A stretch of DNA of 32,564 bases from an uncultured Prevotellaceae bacterium (GTDB taxonomy: Bacteria > Bacteroidota > Bacteroidia > Bacteroidales > Bacteroidaceae), in the NCBI GenBank assembly GCA_946415645.1, contig CAMKTJ010000029.1:1-32564 (forward strand), given 5' to 3'. Shown one piece after another: positions 8,354-16,800 of this stretch (its first letter is position 1; each line of letters begins with the position of its first letter). Both the position numbers and the translations under genes were made by a program. The notes under the pieces are model-generated. The model was given only the letters and a program-made list of their open reading frames with translations, was not told the DNA's origin and did no database searches.

Positions 8354-10075
8354 ATGAGAAAAATTCTGTTTCTATTAGCCTTTGCCTGCTCTCTGATGGG
8401 AATGGCATGGGAGCGCCAGAGTGTATGGCCCAAAGGTAAGATGCCCGATGCACAGGCGCATCAGATTGCAGCCATGACAAACGAGACGGGTGCAAAAGAT
8501 TTCAAACCCGAGAAGTTCAGGACAGCTTATCTGGAGTGGTTCGAGAAGCCAGAGAACCCTAACGGTTGCTGTATGATACTTATCTCCGGCGGTGGCTACT
8601 TCAGCTGCTGCGATGTAGGCCTCATCAAGCAATGGCATGAGCGCTTTACAGCCCTTGGCTACCAGTGCGTAAACTTTGTATATCGTACCCCTCGTCCAGA
8701 AGGCTTGCCCATCTATCAGACAGCTTGGGAAGACGGACAGCGTGCCGTCCGTTTGGTGCGCAGTCAGGCTAAGAAACGTGGCTTCGACCCAGAACACATA
8801 GGAACCATCTCTATGTCGGCAGGCTCTCACTTGGCCGTTCTGCTTGCCACCAGCTCCCAGACACCTGCCTATGAGCCCATCGACAAGCTGGACACCGTTC
8901 CCTGCCACATCAACTGGGCCATCGCTGATGCACCTGCCTATGTGACAACAGACGGTGAGTTGGGAACACCTGCCACACAACAGGGTTATGGACCTAACAT
9001 CAAGTTGAGTTCCTGCTTTAAGTTCGACGAGAAGACTTGCCCCATGAGCTTGCATCATGGTGGTTTGGATGAATACACGCCCAACGGCTCTACCCTTATC
9101 TACAGGGAGTTGCGCAAGCGTAAGATTCCTGCAGAGTTGCACCTCTATCCAAACAAACGCCACGGTGCCTTCGGATTGGACCGTGCCATTGAGTTCCTGA
9201 CTCAGCTGGGAATCCCCGGCCCTGTTGCTCCGGAGAAAGACCTGATGAAGCGCTATCCCAGCGATGATGCCCGTAAGGAGAAGATTACACAGGATGTATG
9301 GCCAGAGGGAAAGACGCCTCTCTTCCAGGAAAAGCAATGCAAGCCTTACATTGAGTGGCACTTCCCCAAGGAACTGAAGACCAACGCCATACAGATTATC
9401 TATTCTGGTGGCAGCTATCAGGGAAACGGTCCTGACGGCTTCGAGGTAGCTCCTGCCCGTCGTTACCTGAACGAATTAGGTATGACAGTTGTGACAATGA
9501 GATACCGCACTCCCCGTCCCAAGGATATGCCCAAGCACATTACCGCTTGGCAGGACCTGCAGCGTGCCGTCAAACTGGTTCGCAGTCAGGCAGAGAAGTA
9601 CGGTCTTGACCCCAACAGGATAGGTATTATGGGAAGCTCCGCAGGCGGACACCTGACACTGATGGGTGTCACCTCATCGCAGCAGCAGTCTTACCTGCCC
9701 ATAGATGATGTAGACAAGCAGCCCTGCAACGTTCAGTGGGGTATCGGCATCTATCCTGCCTATGCGCTGACCGACGGTGAGGACAGCAATAACAGTACAG
9801 GAGGCAATGATGACAGCGCCATACCTGTTCCTGAGTTCAACTTCGACCTGAAGACTTGCCCCATGCTCTTCATTCATGGTGATGCCGACGGATTCGCCTC
9901 TATGAACTCTGTCAAGATTTGGGAGAAGATGCGTGCCATGGGTATCCAGAGTGAGCTGCACACCTTGGCCTTGCGCCCCCACTGCTTCCAGCGTAATGCC
10001 TCACCCGGCACAGGAAGCTACACATGGCTGGGACGCATCAGCGAGTTTTTAAAGGGACAGAATATACTTAAATAA
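8354..10075 (+). CDS. Secreted tandem-duplicated alpha/beta-hydrolase (acetyl esterase-like)
   Basis: The 573-residue protein has a signal peptide (MRKILFLLAFACSLMGMA) and two copies of one alpha/beta-hydrolase domain. Copy 1 spans about 50-290, with the oxyanion-type ISGGGY, nucleophile Ser155 in SMSAG, Asp239 in HGGLDEY and His270 in KRHG. Copy 2 spans about 325-570, with YSGGSY, Ser429 in GSSAGGH, Asp512 in HGDADG and His543 in RPHC. The copies share YRTPRPxxxP, TAWxDxQRAVxLVRSQA and KTCPM. Both triads look complete, though copy 1 has Ser in place of the first Gly of GxSxG. Similar proteins (BD-FAE and acetyl-xylan esterase-like) remove acetyl or feruloyl groups from plant polysaccharides; exact specificity is not deducible. 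Transcription ends at a hairpin shared with the convergent CotH gene. Confidence 0.85.
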   Translation: MRKILFLLAFACSLMGMAWERQSVWPKGKMPDAQAHQIAAMTNETGAKDFKPEKFRTAYLEWFEKPENPNGCCMILISGGGYFSCCDVGLIKQWHERFTALGYQCVNFVYRTPRPEGLPIYQTAWEDGQRAVRLVRSQAKKRGFDPEHIGTISMSAGSHLAVLLATSSQTPAYEPIDKLDTVPCHINWAIADAPAYVTTDGELGTPATQQGYGPNIKLSSCFKFDEKTCPMSLHHGGLDEYTPNGSTLIYRELRKRKIPAELHLYPNKRHGAFGLDRAIEFLTQLGIPGPVAPEKDLMKRYPSDDARKEKITQDVWPEGKTPLFQEKQCKPYIEWHFPKELKTNAIQIIYSGGSYQGNGPDGFEVAPARRYLNELGMTVVTMRYRTPRPKDMPKHITAWQDLQRAVKLVRSQAEKYGLDPNRIGIMGSSAGGHLTLMGVTSSQQQSYLPIDDVDKQPCNVQWGIGIYPAYALTDGEDSNNSTGGNDDSAIPVPEFNFDLKTCPMLFIHGDADGFASMNSVKIWEKMRAMGIQSELHTLALRPHCFQRNASPGTGSYTWLGRISEFLKGQNILK

Positions 10076-10105
10076 AAGCCCCCTCCCACTTTGGGGAGTG
10101 AATAA

Positions 10106-10140
10106 AAAAAAAGGAGATTCGGTCAGCGAATCTCCTTTTT
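10106..10140. terminator. Bidirectional terminator that overlaps the CotH stop codon
   Basis: Arms AAGGAGATTCG (10111-10121) and CGAATCTCCTT (10127-10137) around loop GTCAG, flanked by A and T runs on both sides, so it can act for both convergent genes. The loop contains the minus-strand TGA (10123-10125). Confidence 0.85.
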
Positions 10141-12294
10141 GCCGTTTCTGATGTACACTCCCTTCTTCAATTGTGAATTATGAATTATAAATTGTGAATT
10201 AACCCGACGACCTGAGATGTCGTATACTGCACCAGCAAACTCTTCATTCTTCACTCTTAATTCTTCATTAATTCCATCAGTAACATCATCCACCACAAAT
10301 ACTTTTCGCGTTACAGTAGCACTCCAACTGGAGTTGCTCTTACTGATGGCACGTAGCGTCACTTCGCCTGGGGTAAGGGATTGAGCCAGATTCTCTTTGC
10401 TGTACAGGGTTGCCTGAGGCGTCTCCTCGCCTAAAGTAGTCTCTACCCAAGAGACAGGATAGCTACCGTCTGTAGTGTACAGGATGTAGGACCCCTGAGA
10501 GAGAGTCAACTCGTCAGAAAGGTTAATGGTATCGCCATCAGCCACACGCCTTCCATTAACAAGGAACACAGGAGCCTCTACCGTTGCATACCACCCTTTC
10601 TTCTTGAGTTGCGCTATCAGATTATCCGTTCGCTGGGGGAAGAAGTCATCATGAAGGCGTCTGTTCTCAAGGGTATGATGTACATCGGCACGATACAACT
10701 CGCCTCGCGAAGTGTAAGGGTGCACATCCTTCCGATAATCACCCCAACGGGCAGATTCGGCATATATGGCAAAAGAAATAACGCTTTGCAAGCTATCCCA
10801 AAGAGCCTGGGTAGATTGGGGACGAAGCAAACCACCATCATCCTCCAAATGCTTATAAGCACGATCCATAAACCGATGCCTGAAGGTTCGGTTCTTCATC
10901 AGGTTCTGGAAGAGAAAGGTGGGACAATCCCTATTGTTGACATCAAGGACATTCTTGAAAGCGCTATACAAGGTCTGCTCTGAATCCCAGCAGATGAAAC
11001 GGAAACCTTGTGTGTAATCCTCACGGTTGCAGACAGCTATCCAATTGTGATGGTCCCAATCAGCATTGCCGCCATACTGGTTGATGAGCATATAATCCAT
11101 AAAGTTATCCACATCCAGGAACACCTCTGGTACCGTATCTGGGGATAGCGGCTGCTGACCGATAATAACATTATATGTCTGCTCCGAGGAAGCCTTCTCT
11201 GAGAGGCGCATCAGTTGGTTCCACTTGTCGAGTGTTCCCTCCGAGGCCTCCAGATAATCCTCGCGTTTTATCACATCATAGTCAGACTTCAAGCCGCCAA
11301 AGTGGTACTTGCAGTAATCATCATCTATACGTTCCGACAGATTATATAGTCCCCAATAAAGACCATTCAGGAAGACATTGACGTACAACCCGTCGCTGAC
11401 AGCATAACCCATACGCTTCTGCATGCGTCGCGACCACAGGTCTCTGGCATACTGTGCCCTACTACGCTGGGTGGCATCAGAATGTATCCAAGAGTAATTA
11501 TAAAAGGTACGTACAATGAGGGAGTTGAAACGGGCCACATTCTCCTCACCAAAGACGGGATACTTCAAGGTCTTCTTGCCATATTCCTCCTTGAAGGTGA
11601 GACGGAAGGAATGCTTGGGATTCTTCTCCGGCACTCGTCCCTGCCCTCCATGAATCTTCAAGCCACATGCTGTTGTCAGGTCGTGATCTACACCCATCAG
11701 CTCGACGGATGCCGCACGCTCCCAACCTCTTCCGTCGCTATCAGAGGTTCCTGTATAGATATATATGCCACCCGTCTGTTCATCATACGTCTTGTTGAAA
11801 AGGTTTTCTTTATCCGTTACGATGGACAATGTAGGGATGGAGTAGAAAGCCTCCGTGATATTAGTGGCATAGGTACGGTCGGACGTCAACTCAGGGTCCA
11901 TCCCATAGTCAGCCGGTGCTGTCCCACTGATAGTGGAATACTTGCCCCAGGTCGTTGGGTAGCCATCTGGCGCATCGGGCTGTTCAAGGACTGATGAGGG
12001 GAAGATGTAGGATGACGTTACAATATCAGAATAACGACTGACATTCTTAAATTCTGCTGCACGCACTATCAAGGTAGTGCCGACATAGATATTTCCTGAA
12101 AACTGAAGGCTTGTTGCTGTGGGTTCACTACCGTCCAGGGTATAACGGATAACAGCACCGGATTCATTGCTGCTGATTCTGAGCATGAACGGACTTTTGT
12201 AAACTCCATGAGGCTTATTGAAAGTCAACTCTGCTCGTAACGGTATGAGTACGAGCAGGAACAATATCATTAGTATATATGGTCTTTTGTACAT
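10123..12294 (-). CDS. Secreted CotH-kinase-fold protein with chitobiase-like domains and T9SS-type tail
   Basis: Start chosen at ATG 12294 (MYKRPYILMILFLLVLIPLRA, a signal peptide; 723 residues). A TTG at 12318 would lie inside the predicted -7 box. Domains: a chitobiase/hexosaminidase C-terminal-like domain (about 25-95, IRYTLDGSEPTATS); a CotH domain (about 180-500, VNVFLNGLYWGLYNLSERID and FICWDSEQTLY), related to spore-coat protein kinases and found in many Bacteroidetes surface proteins; a second TTDGSYP-type domain (about 590-660). The C-terminal AVYDISGRRV...LKKGVYIRNGKK resembles type IX secretion (Por) sorting tails, so surface location is likely. Two heptamer arrays are inserted in frame in this tail (residues about 676-710) without disrupting its conserved blocks. 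The last codons KKEIR lie in the terminator stem. Confidence 0.85.
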   Translation of the reverse strand: MYKRPYILMILFLLVLIPLRAELTFNKPHGVYKSPFMLRISSNESGAVIRYTLDGSEPTATSLQFSGNIYVGTTLIVRAAEFKNVSRYSDIVTSSYIFPSSVLEQPDAPDGYPTTWGKYSTISGTAPADYGMDPELTSDRTYATNITEAFYSIPTLSIVTDKENLFNKTYDEQTGGIYIYTGTSDSDGRGWERAASVELMGVDHDLTTACGLKIHGGQGRVPEKNPKHSFRLTFKEEYGKKTLKYPVFGEENVARFNSLIVRTFYNYSWIHSDATQRSRAQYARDLWSRRMQKRMGYAVSDGLYVNVFLNGLYWGLYNLSERIDDDYCKYHFGGLKSDYDVIKREDYLEASEGTLDKWNQLMRLSEKASSEQTYNVIIGQQPLSPDTVPEVFLDVDNFMDYMLINQYGGNADWDHHNWIAVCNREDYTQGFRFICWDSEQTLYSAFKNVLDVNNRDCPTFLFQNLMKNRTFRHRFMDRAYKHLEDDGGLLRPQSTQALWDSLQSVISFAIYAESARWGDYRKDVHPYTSRGELYRADVHHTLENRRLHDDFFPQRTDNLIAQLKKKGWYATVEAPVFLVNGRRVADGDTINLSDELTLSQGSYILYTTDGSYPVSWVETTLGEETPQATLYSKENLAQSLTPGEVTLRAISKSNSSWSATVTRKVFVVDDVTDGINEELRVKNEEFAGAVYDISGRRVNSQFIIHNSQLKKGVYIRNGKKEIR
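10166..10269. repeat. Heptamer arrays D and A, inside the CotH coding region
   Basis: Array D (10166-10200): five units of the type GTGAATT, ATGAATT, ATAAATT, GTGAATT. Array A (10239-10269): ACTCTTC, ATTCTTC, ACTCTTA, ATTCTTC, ATT. Both keep a 7-bp period. Translated on the minus strand they give EELRVKNEEF and NSQFIIHNSQL in the sorting tail. Confidence 0.85.
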
Positions 12295-12315
12295 TATCTT
12301 AACAGAATGGCGGTA

Positions 12316-12346
12316 CAAATATATACTTTTTTATCTATCCGCCAAC
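12316..12346 (-). promoter_or_regulatory. Promoter of the CotH gene
   Basis: Minus-strand -7 box TATATTTG (12316-12323) with a partial -33 (GTTG, 12343-12346) 19 bp upstream. It places the transcript start near 12309, only about 15 nt before the ATG at 12294, and argues against a start at 12318. Confidence 0.55.
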
Positions 12347-12368
12347 AGACAAGTACAAGAAAAGACAT

Positions 12369-12406
12369 AAAAAAGCCCCTTCTGCACGACAAAAGGGGTT
12401 TTTTGT
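12369..12406 (-). terminator. Rho-independent terminator after the GH92 gene
   Basis: Stem CCCCTT (12377-12382) / AAGGGG (12394-12399), extended by A/T pairs on both sides, with T runs on either strand. It lies 22 bp after the GH92 stop in the minus direction. Confidence 0.75.
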
Positions 12407-12428
12407 GACGAAATGTATGACTATATCA

Positions 12429-14663
12429 TTACTTCTTCTCACTCATCTGGAACTGGAGTGTTCCGCCAGCAGTAATCTGCTTGTGAGTCAATGTCCAGTT
12501 GGTAACCTTCTGACCATTCAGCTTCACACCCTTAACGTAGATGGCCTTATCGCTCTTGCGAGGAGCCAGGATAGTGAAGTCCTTGCCACCTGCCAGGTGC
12601 AGGGTTGCCTTCTGGAAGAGAGGTGTACCAATGGTGTACTCGGCACTACCGGCATTGAAGGGATAGAAGCCAAGGGCAGAGAAGATGTACCAAGCCGACA
12701 TCTGGCCGCAGTCGTCGTTACCGGCATAGCCGCAAGGTGTCTCGTTGTAGAAGGTACTGCGAATCTGGTTTACCAACTCCTGGGTGCGCCAAGGCTGACC
12801 GGCAAAGTTGTACAGATAGGCTGTATGGTGACTGGGCTCGTTGCCGTGAGCATACTGACCCACAAAGCCACTGGCATTACCGTTCACCTCGCCACTGGTA
12901 GCTGTCAGGGTGAAGTTCTCATCCAACTTCTTGATAAAGCCCTTCTCACCACCCAAAAGCTCAATCAGGCCCTTGGGATTCTGGGGAACAAACCACATAT
13001 ACTGCCAGGCGTTACCCTCTATGAAACAAGGCTCCTCGTAGCTCAGAGGATCAAACTTCTCTATAAAGTTACCCTTGCTGTCCTTGGGACGGAAGAAACC
13101 GATGGTGGGATCCCACAGGTTGCGATAGAACTCGCTACGCTTCAAGAAACGCTCGTAATCTGCCTGCTTACCCAGTTTCTTGGCAACAGCAGCTACGCAC
13201 CAGTCATCGAAGGCCTGCTCCAGGGTGATGCTGACGCTGGTACCCTGCAGGTCCTGAGGCATATAGCCGTATTGTTCCCAAACCTCGAAGGGGCTATTGG
13301 TATGGGTACGGGTGCTGCTCTCGTACATAGCCTTATAGGCAGCCTCCACATCTATACCAGGAATCTCTGACAGGATAGCATCAGCCAGCACGGGGATGGC
13401 ATGATTACCAATCATACAGTAGTTGTCCTGCCCCCACAAGTCCCAGATAGGCAGATAGCCGTAGGTCTGCTGGTGCAGAATCATATCACGGACAAACTGA
13501 GCAGCTACATCGGGGCAAAGCAAAGTATAAAGGGGATGAGCAGCACGGAAGGTATCCCAAAGGCTGAAGGTACTGTGGTAAGCCTGTCCCTTGGGCATCT
13601 GCTTGATCTCGAAGTTGGTATCCATATAACGCCCGTCAACATCGCTCATGGTATTGGGTTGCATCAGTACGTGGTAGAGACCTGTATAGAAGATAGTCTT
13701 CTGGGCATCTGTACCCTCAATGTCTATGCATGCCAGCTCCTTCTCCCATGCATCATGGGCAGCTTTGGTATAATAATTGAAATCCCAGCTCTGAGCCTCG
13801 GCCTTCATATTCTTGCGGGCACCGTCATTATCAACGGCAGAGATAGAAACCTTCACCATCAGATCCTGAGTATCCTGGTTGCTGAACTCAAGGGCAGCAC
13901 GCAGGGTACGACCATTCATCACATCGCTCTTACCAACAGAACGTCCACCATCCATCATCAGACGATTCTGGATAGGCTTGCTGAACTCGGCACGGAAATA
14001 AACCTTACGCAACTTGGCCCAACCCGTCAGCACACGGAAGCCCTCAATGGTATGGTCGTCAACCACACGAATCTGGCTCTGGATAATCTGATAGGCACGT
14101 CGACCGGAATAATAGGCATCACCACGCCATGTCATACGATCCAAGTCGAGGATTACTGTCTGCTGTGCAGCACTCTTGGGGAAGGTATACTTATGGATAC
14201 CGGCATGAACGGTAGCAGAGAGGTTAACCAAGATGTCCTCGTTCTGCAGTTTCACCATATAGAAGCCGGGGGTTGCTGATTCCTCGGCATGCTTGTATGT
14301 CTGTGCAAAGATACCCTTCTTCAGCTCGGCTGGTGTCACCTTCTTGACAGATGGCATCAGGGAGATATCAATCAGGTCGGTACAACCCGTTCCGCTCAGA
14401 TGGGTATGGGTGAATCCGAAGATGCTGTCCTTGTTGAAATCATAACCGCAGCAAGGATCATAAGTCACATACTGCTCCATCTCGGGACAGAGCTGAACCA
14501 TACCCTGAGGCATGGTAGGACCGGGGAAGGTACTGCCACTTAGGGCACCCGTCTCATCGGTCTGGGTTCCAATAAAGGGGTTTACATACTTTGTGTAGTC
14601 AATGGCCTGCAACTGCACAGCCGCAGCCATCATAACAATCAGAGATAAAAATGTCTTTTTCAT
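12429..14663 (-). CDS. Glycoside hydrolase family 92 alpha-mannosidase
   Basis: The 744-residue protein has a signal peptide (MKKTFLSLIVMMAAAVQLQA) followed at once by the GH92 start DYTKYVNPFIGT. Other family signatures are GSTFPGPTMPQGMVQL, GFTHTHLSGTGC, the catalytic-acid motif FIEGNAWQY (Glu549), HGNEPSHHTAYLYNFAG and GNDDCGQMSAWYIFSALGFY with conserved acidic residues near 650. GH92 enzymes are calcium-dependent exo-alpha-mannosidases, mostly alpha-1,2, that trim mannose from host or yeast N-glycans and mannan, acting in the periplasm or at the surface. Length is normal. It lies 74 bp after a secreted esterase gene on the same strand, and that gap is filled by two repeat arrays. The pair may form a polysaccharide-degrading operon, but no SusC/SusD genes are present. 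Confidence 0.95.
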   Translation of the reverse strand: MKKTFLSLIVMMAAAVQLQAIDYTKYVNPFIGTQTDETGALSGSTFPGPTMPQGMVQLCPEMEQYVTYDPCCGYDFNKDSIFGFTHTHLSGTGCTDLIDISLMPSVKKVTPAELKKGIFAQTYKHAEESATPGFYMVKLQNEDILVNLSATVHAGIHKYTFPKSAAQQTVILDLDRMTWRGDAYYSGRRAYQIIQSQIRVVDDHTIEGFRVLTGWAKLRKVYFRAEFSKPIQNRLMMDGGRSVGKSDVMNGRTLRAALEFSNQDTQDLMVKVSISAVDNDGARKNMKAEAQSWDFNYYTKAAHDAWEKELACIDIEGTDAQKTIFYTGLYHVLMQPNTMSDVDGRYMDTNFEIKQMPKGQAYHSTFSLWDTFRAAHPLYTLLCPDVAAQFVRDMILHQQTYGYLPIWDLWGQDNYCMIGNHAIPVLADAILSEIPGIDVEAAYKAMYESSTRTHTNSPFEVWEQYGYMPQDLQGTSVSITLEQAFDDWCVAAVAKKLGKQADYERFLKRSEFYRNLWDPTIGFFRPKDSKGNFIEKFDPLSYEEPCFIEGNAWQYMWFVPQNPKGLIELLGGEKGFIKKLDENFTLTATSGEVNGNASGFVGQYAHGNEPSHHTAYLYNFAGQPWRTQELVNQIRSTFYNETPCGYAGNDDCGQMSAWYIFSALGFYPFNAGSAEYTIGTPLFQKATLHLAGGKDFTILAPRKSDKAIYVKGVKLNGQKVTNWTLTHKQITAGGTLQFQMSEKK

Positions 14664-14677
14664 TTATTTATTTATAT

Positions 14678-14735
14678 AGTTGACAAGTTAACAAGTAAAC
14701 GAGTTGACAAGTTGATTCTTCATTCTTCACTCTTC
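14678..14735. repeat. Octamer array E abutting heptamer array A
   Basis: Array E (14678-14714): AGTTGACA, AGTTAACA, AGTAAACG, AGTTGACA, AGTTG, an 8-bp period. Array A starts at the next base (14715-14735): ATTCTTC, ATTCTTC, ACTCTTC. The pair fills most of the gap between the esterase stop and the GH92 start. Confidence 0.85.
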
Positions 14736-14737
14736 AC

Positions 14738-15547
14738 TTACTCCATATACTCCTCTTCCTTTCCGTCACTCTTGAGGTCACGCAGGTCCTCGTAGGCTTT
14801 GCTCAGCATCTCGGGGGTCACCTTGAAATCACGGCAGACTTCACGTCCCGGGTCTTTGGTAGAGTGGCTGAACAGCCAGTCGTATGTCTGAGTCATATAG
14901 AAGAGACGGGAGGGACGACCATGATCCACGCCCTTCAGAGGCGTAAAGATGAGGCGTGACTTGCCTGTCTTCTCCATAGCATCCACCACCTTCTGCGAGG
15001 CACTGAAGGGAACGGCACGGTCGGCTGTTCCATGCAGAATCCACAGGGGCACCTTAGACAATCCTGCCAGGTTCTTAACGCTGGCACCGCCACAGGCAGC
15101 CATACCGGCAGCTATACGGTCGGGGTAGGTAGCACAGAGGTCGATGGTTCCGTAGCCACCCATACTCATGCCATAGACATAGATACGCGTGGTATCCACG
15201 GCATAGTTCTTGATGGCCCAGTCAACAATCTTCATCACCCTGTCAGGAGCCCATCCGTTATTGGTTTGTGGTGCAATGATATAGCAGTCGATGCTCAAGC
15301 CCTTGGCCACGGCGCTGATAGGACCATAGCGCTTCACACGCTCCAGGTTGGTGCCGCTCAGGCTCTTGCCATGCAGGAATATCAGTAGAGGGAAATGTGC
15401 ATTAGGATCACGGTGGTTACCAGCCTCAGGGTCATGGAACCAGAAATTGTAGCCACCGGGGACAGTACCTCGGTAAGCCTTGAAGTGCTGTGCCTGAGCA
15501 GCAGCGAAGAACAACGTCATAAGAAGACAGAGAACAAGCTTTTTCAT
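14738..15547 (-). CDS. Secreted alpha/beta-hydrolase esterase (PHB-depolymerase-like)
   Basis: The 269-residue protein begins with a signal peptide (MKKLVLCLLMTLFFAAAQAQ). It has the alpha/beta-hydrolase elements LLIFLHG (oxyanion region), nucleophile Ser128 in GMSMGG, acid Asp176 in LHGTADRAVP and His209 in GVDHGR, a complete triad. The arrangement matches the esterase/phospholipase-like 'poly(3-hydroxybutyrate) depolymerase' group, which in gut Bacteroidetes often means a carbohydrate or feruloyl esterase. Its substrate cannot be told from sequence. The GH92 gene follows on the same strand. The promoter at 15582 is divergent from that of the small secreted protein. Confidence 0.85.
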   Translation of the reverse strand: MKKLVLCLLMTLFFAAAQAQHFKAYRGTVPGGYNFWFHDPEAGNHRDPNAHFPLLIFLHGKSLSGTNLERVKRYGPISAVAKGLSIDCYIIAPQTNNGWAPDRVMKIVDWAIKNYAVDTTRIYVYGMSMGGYGTIDLCATYPDRIAAGMAACGGASVKNLAGLSKVPLWILHGTADRAVPFSASQKVVDAMEKTGKSRLIFTPLKGVDHGRPSRLFYMTQTYDWLFSHSTKDPGREVCRDFKVTPEMLSKAYEDLRDLKSDGKEEEYME

Positions 15548-15581
15548 ATCTTATCTTATCTTAATTTTGCGTTTCAACTCA

Positions 15582-15589
15582 CAAAAATA
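15582..15589 (-). promoter_or_regulatory. -7 box of the esterase (and perhaps GH92) gene
   Basis: TATTTTTG on the minus strand, fitting TAnnTTTG; predicted start near 15575, about 28 nt before the esterase ATG. No good -33 TTTG is seen. Confidence 0.55.
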
Positions 15590-15633
15590 ATGAAAATCTT
15601 CACACCTTTCCCCCTATTCTTACATTTAATTTG

Positions 15634-15641
15634 TATTTTTG
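15634..15641 (+). promoter_or_regulatory. -7 box of the small secreted-protein gene
   Basis: TATTTTTG on the plus strand, same octamer as the divergent box at 15582. Predicted transcript start near 15648 lies after the in-frame ATG at 15631, so translation should begin at 15664. The -33 element is weak. Confidence 0.6.
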
Positions 15642-15663
15642 TGAACATTTAACAAACATCGGA

Positions 15664-16101
15664 ATGATACACATACTTTTTGCCGCCTTTATGTTGACGG
15701 CAACCCCTGAGGATACTATCCCACCCACTCAGGAACCAAAAGACACACTTAAAAAGGGAGAGCTTACGGTCCCGGGCCGCAAGCTGAAGGAGGTTGAGGT
15801 TGTAGCACCAGGACCGACTTCGGGACTTGAGGATGCCTTACGTCAGAGCATAGAACGTATGGGCATACGTAATCCTCTCACATTGGGTGATTTAGTCAAC
15901 AAGATATCCCCCAACCTGACGGATAAAATCATGCACCCCTTTGGATTCAAGGAAAGAAGGCGGGCAAAGAAGCGCAAGAAGGTGCAGAAAATACTGAATG
16001 ACTTCGACAGGACAAAAACCTTCGATGAACTGGTACGCGAAGCCCTGGAGCGCGAAGGCATCACTCTCCCACCCCGGGAAGAAAAGACTGAATCCAAATA
16101 A
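15664..16101 (+). CDS. Small secreted protein of unknown function
   Basis: The 145-residue product starts MIHILFAAFMLTATPED, a short signal-like hydrophobic segment. A Pro/Thr-rich stretch and VPGRKLKEVEVVAPGP follow, then a helical segment (SGLEDALRQSIERMG) and a strongly basic stretch (GFKERRRAKKRKKVQK), ending acidic. An upstream ATG at 15631 lies within the predicted promoter and was rejected. I do not recognise a named family; the 'KEVEVVA' segment recalls linker regions of Bacteroidetes surface proteins. It stands alone with its own promoter and a terminator. Confidence 0.7.
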   Translation: MIHILFAAFMLTATPEDTIPPTQEPKDTLKKGELTVPGRKLKEVEVVAPGPTSGLEDALRQSIERMGIRNPLTLGDLVNKISPNLTDKIMHPFGFKERRRAKKRKKVQKILNDFDRTKTFDELVREALEREGITLPPREEKTESK

Positions 16102-16139
16102 CAACAAAGGGCCGCACATTTCGTGCAGCCCTTGTTGTT
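16100..16139. terminator. Bidirectional terminator between convergent genes
   Basis: Long inverted repeat with arms AACAACAAAGGGCCGCAC and GTGCAGCCCTTGTTGTT around ATTTC, with one bulge and one mismatch. It overlaps the stop codon at 16099-16101 and ends 19 bp before the Hsp20 stop. Confidence 0.8.
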
Positions 16140-16157
16140 ATCATAGTTTGCGTTTAA

Positions 16158-16583
16158 TTAACAGACCTCAATCGCCTTGGTGCATTTCTTCTGCTCCTTA
16201 GCCAGCTTTGGCATGGTAACGGTCAGGATACCATCCTCCACCTTTGCAGAGATCTTGTCGCGTTCCACATCATCAGGCAGCGTGTAGGTTTGTTCGTAGT
16301 TAGAGTAACTGAACTCACGACGCAGATAGTGATGATGCTTATCCTCCTGTTTGTGTTCAACCTTATTCTCTATGGCGATGGTAAGGTTGCCCTCTTCGTT
16401 GATACCTACGCGGCAATATTCTTTCTTAATGCCCGGAGCTGCAAGTTCCATTGTGTAGGCTTTCTCACTCTCCTTGACATTGACTGCGGGTGCTGTACTT
16501 TTGGCACGAGGCATAAAATCAGTGTTCAAGAAATCATCAAACAATGTTGGCATCCAACTGTTCTGAAACATTACTGGTAACAT
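16158..16583 (-). CDS. Small heat-shock protein, Hsp20/alpha-crystallin family
   Basis: The 141-residue protein is an ATP-independent holdase chaperone. The alpha-crystallin domain runs from about 35 to 135: APAVNVKESEKAYTMELAAPG (in part VNVKESEKAYTMELAAPG), a typical first strand pair, then REFSYSNYEQTYTLPDDV and the signature DGILTVTMPK. The N-terminus MLPVMFQNSWMPTLFDDF is typical of the short Bacteroidetes members. The ATG at 16583 is preceded by a strong Shine-Dalgarno AGGAGGT (16591-16597) seven bases upstream, which is unusual for this phylum and fixes the start over the ATG at 16571. Confidence 0.93.
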   Translation of the reverse strand: MLPVMFQNSWMPTLFDDFLNTDFMPRAKSTAPAVNVKESEKAYTMELAAPGIKKEYCRVGINEEGNLTIAIENKVEHKQEDKHHHYLRREFSYSNYEQTYTLPDDVERDKISAKVEDGILTVTMPKLAKEQKKCTKAIEVC

Positions 16584-16590
16584 AATTAAT

Positions 16591-16597
16591 ACCTCCT
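16591..16597 (-). promoter_or_regulatory. Strong Shine-Dalgarno of the hsp20 gene
   Basis: AGGAGGT on the minus strand, seven bases before the ATG. Most genes in this window lack such a site, so it suggests unusually strong translation of the chaperone. Confidence 0.8.
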
Positions 16598-16623
16598 AGT
16601 TATATTTTAGTTAAACTTATGTT

Positions 16624-16656
16624 CATTGAACATTGAGCATTGAATATTGAACATTG
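16624..16656. repeat. Heptamer array B upstream of hsp20
   Basis: CATTGAA, CATTGAG, CATTGAA, TATTGAA, CATTG: 7-bp period. It lies in the 40-75 bp upstream of the hsp20 start, where its promoter should be. Confidence 0.85.
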
Positions 16657-16711
16657 GTTAAGTTCTTTATTCTTTGTCCGCTGTTCACTAACCTTAGTGC
16701 AACAACCGTGC

Positions 16712-16765
16712 CAAAAAGCATACGTGCCGGTCTTGCAGGTTTTTCTCCTGACAAGCTGGCACGTA
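16712..16765 (-). terminator. Terminator after asnB
   Basis: Hairpin with arms ACGTGCCGGTCTTGCAGG and CCTGACAAGCTGGCACGT around a T-rich loop, with small bulges. Read on the minus strand it is followed by GCTTTTT. It lies about 36 bp beyond the asnB stop. Confidence 0.75.
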
Positions 16766-16800
16766 TTGTCTCTTTTTAGGTCCTATTGTCTAATTCAGCG

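Noticed and set aside
12405..14543. Long plus-strand reading frames over the GH92 gene
   Set aside because: They are antisense shadows of a clearly recognisable GH92 protein with signal peptide and catalytic motifs.
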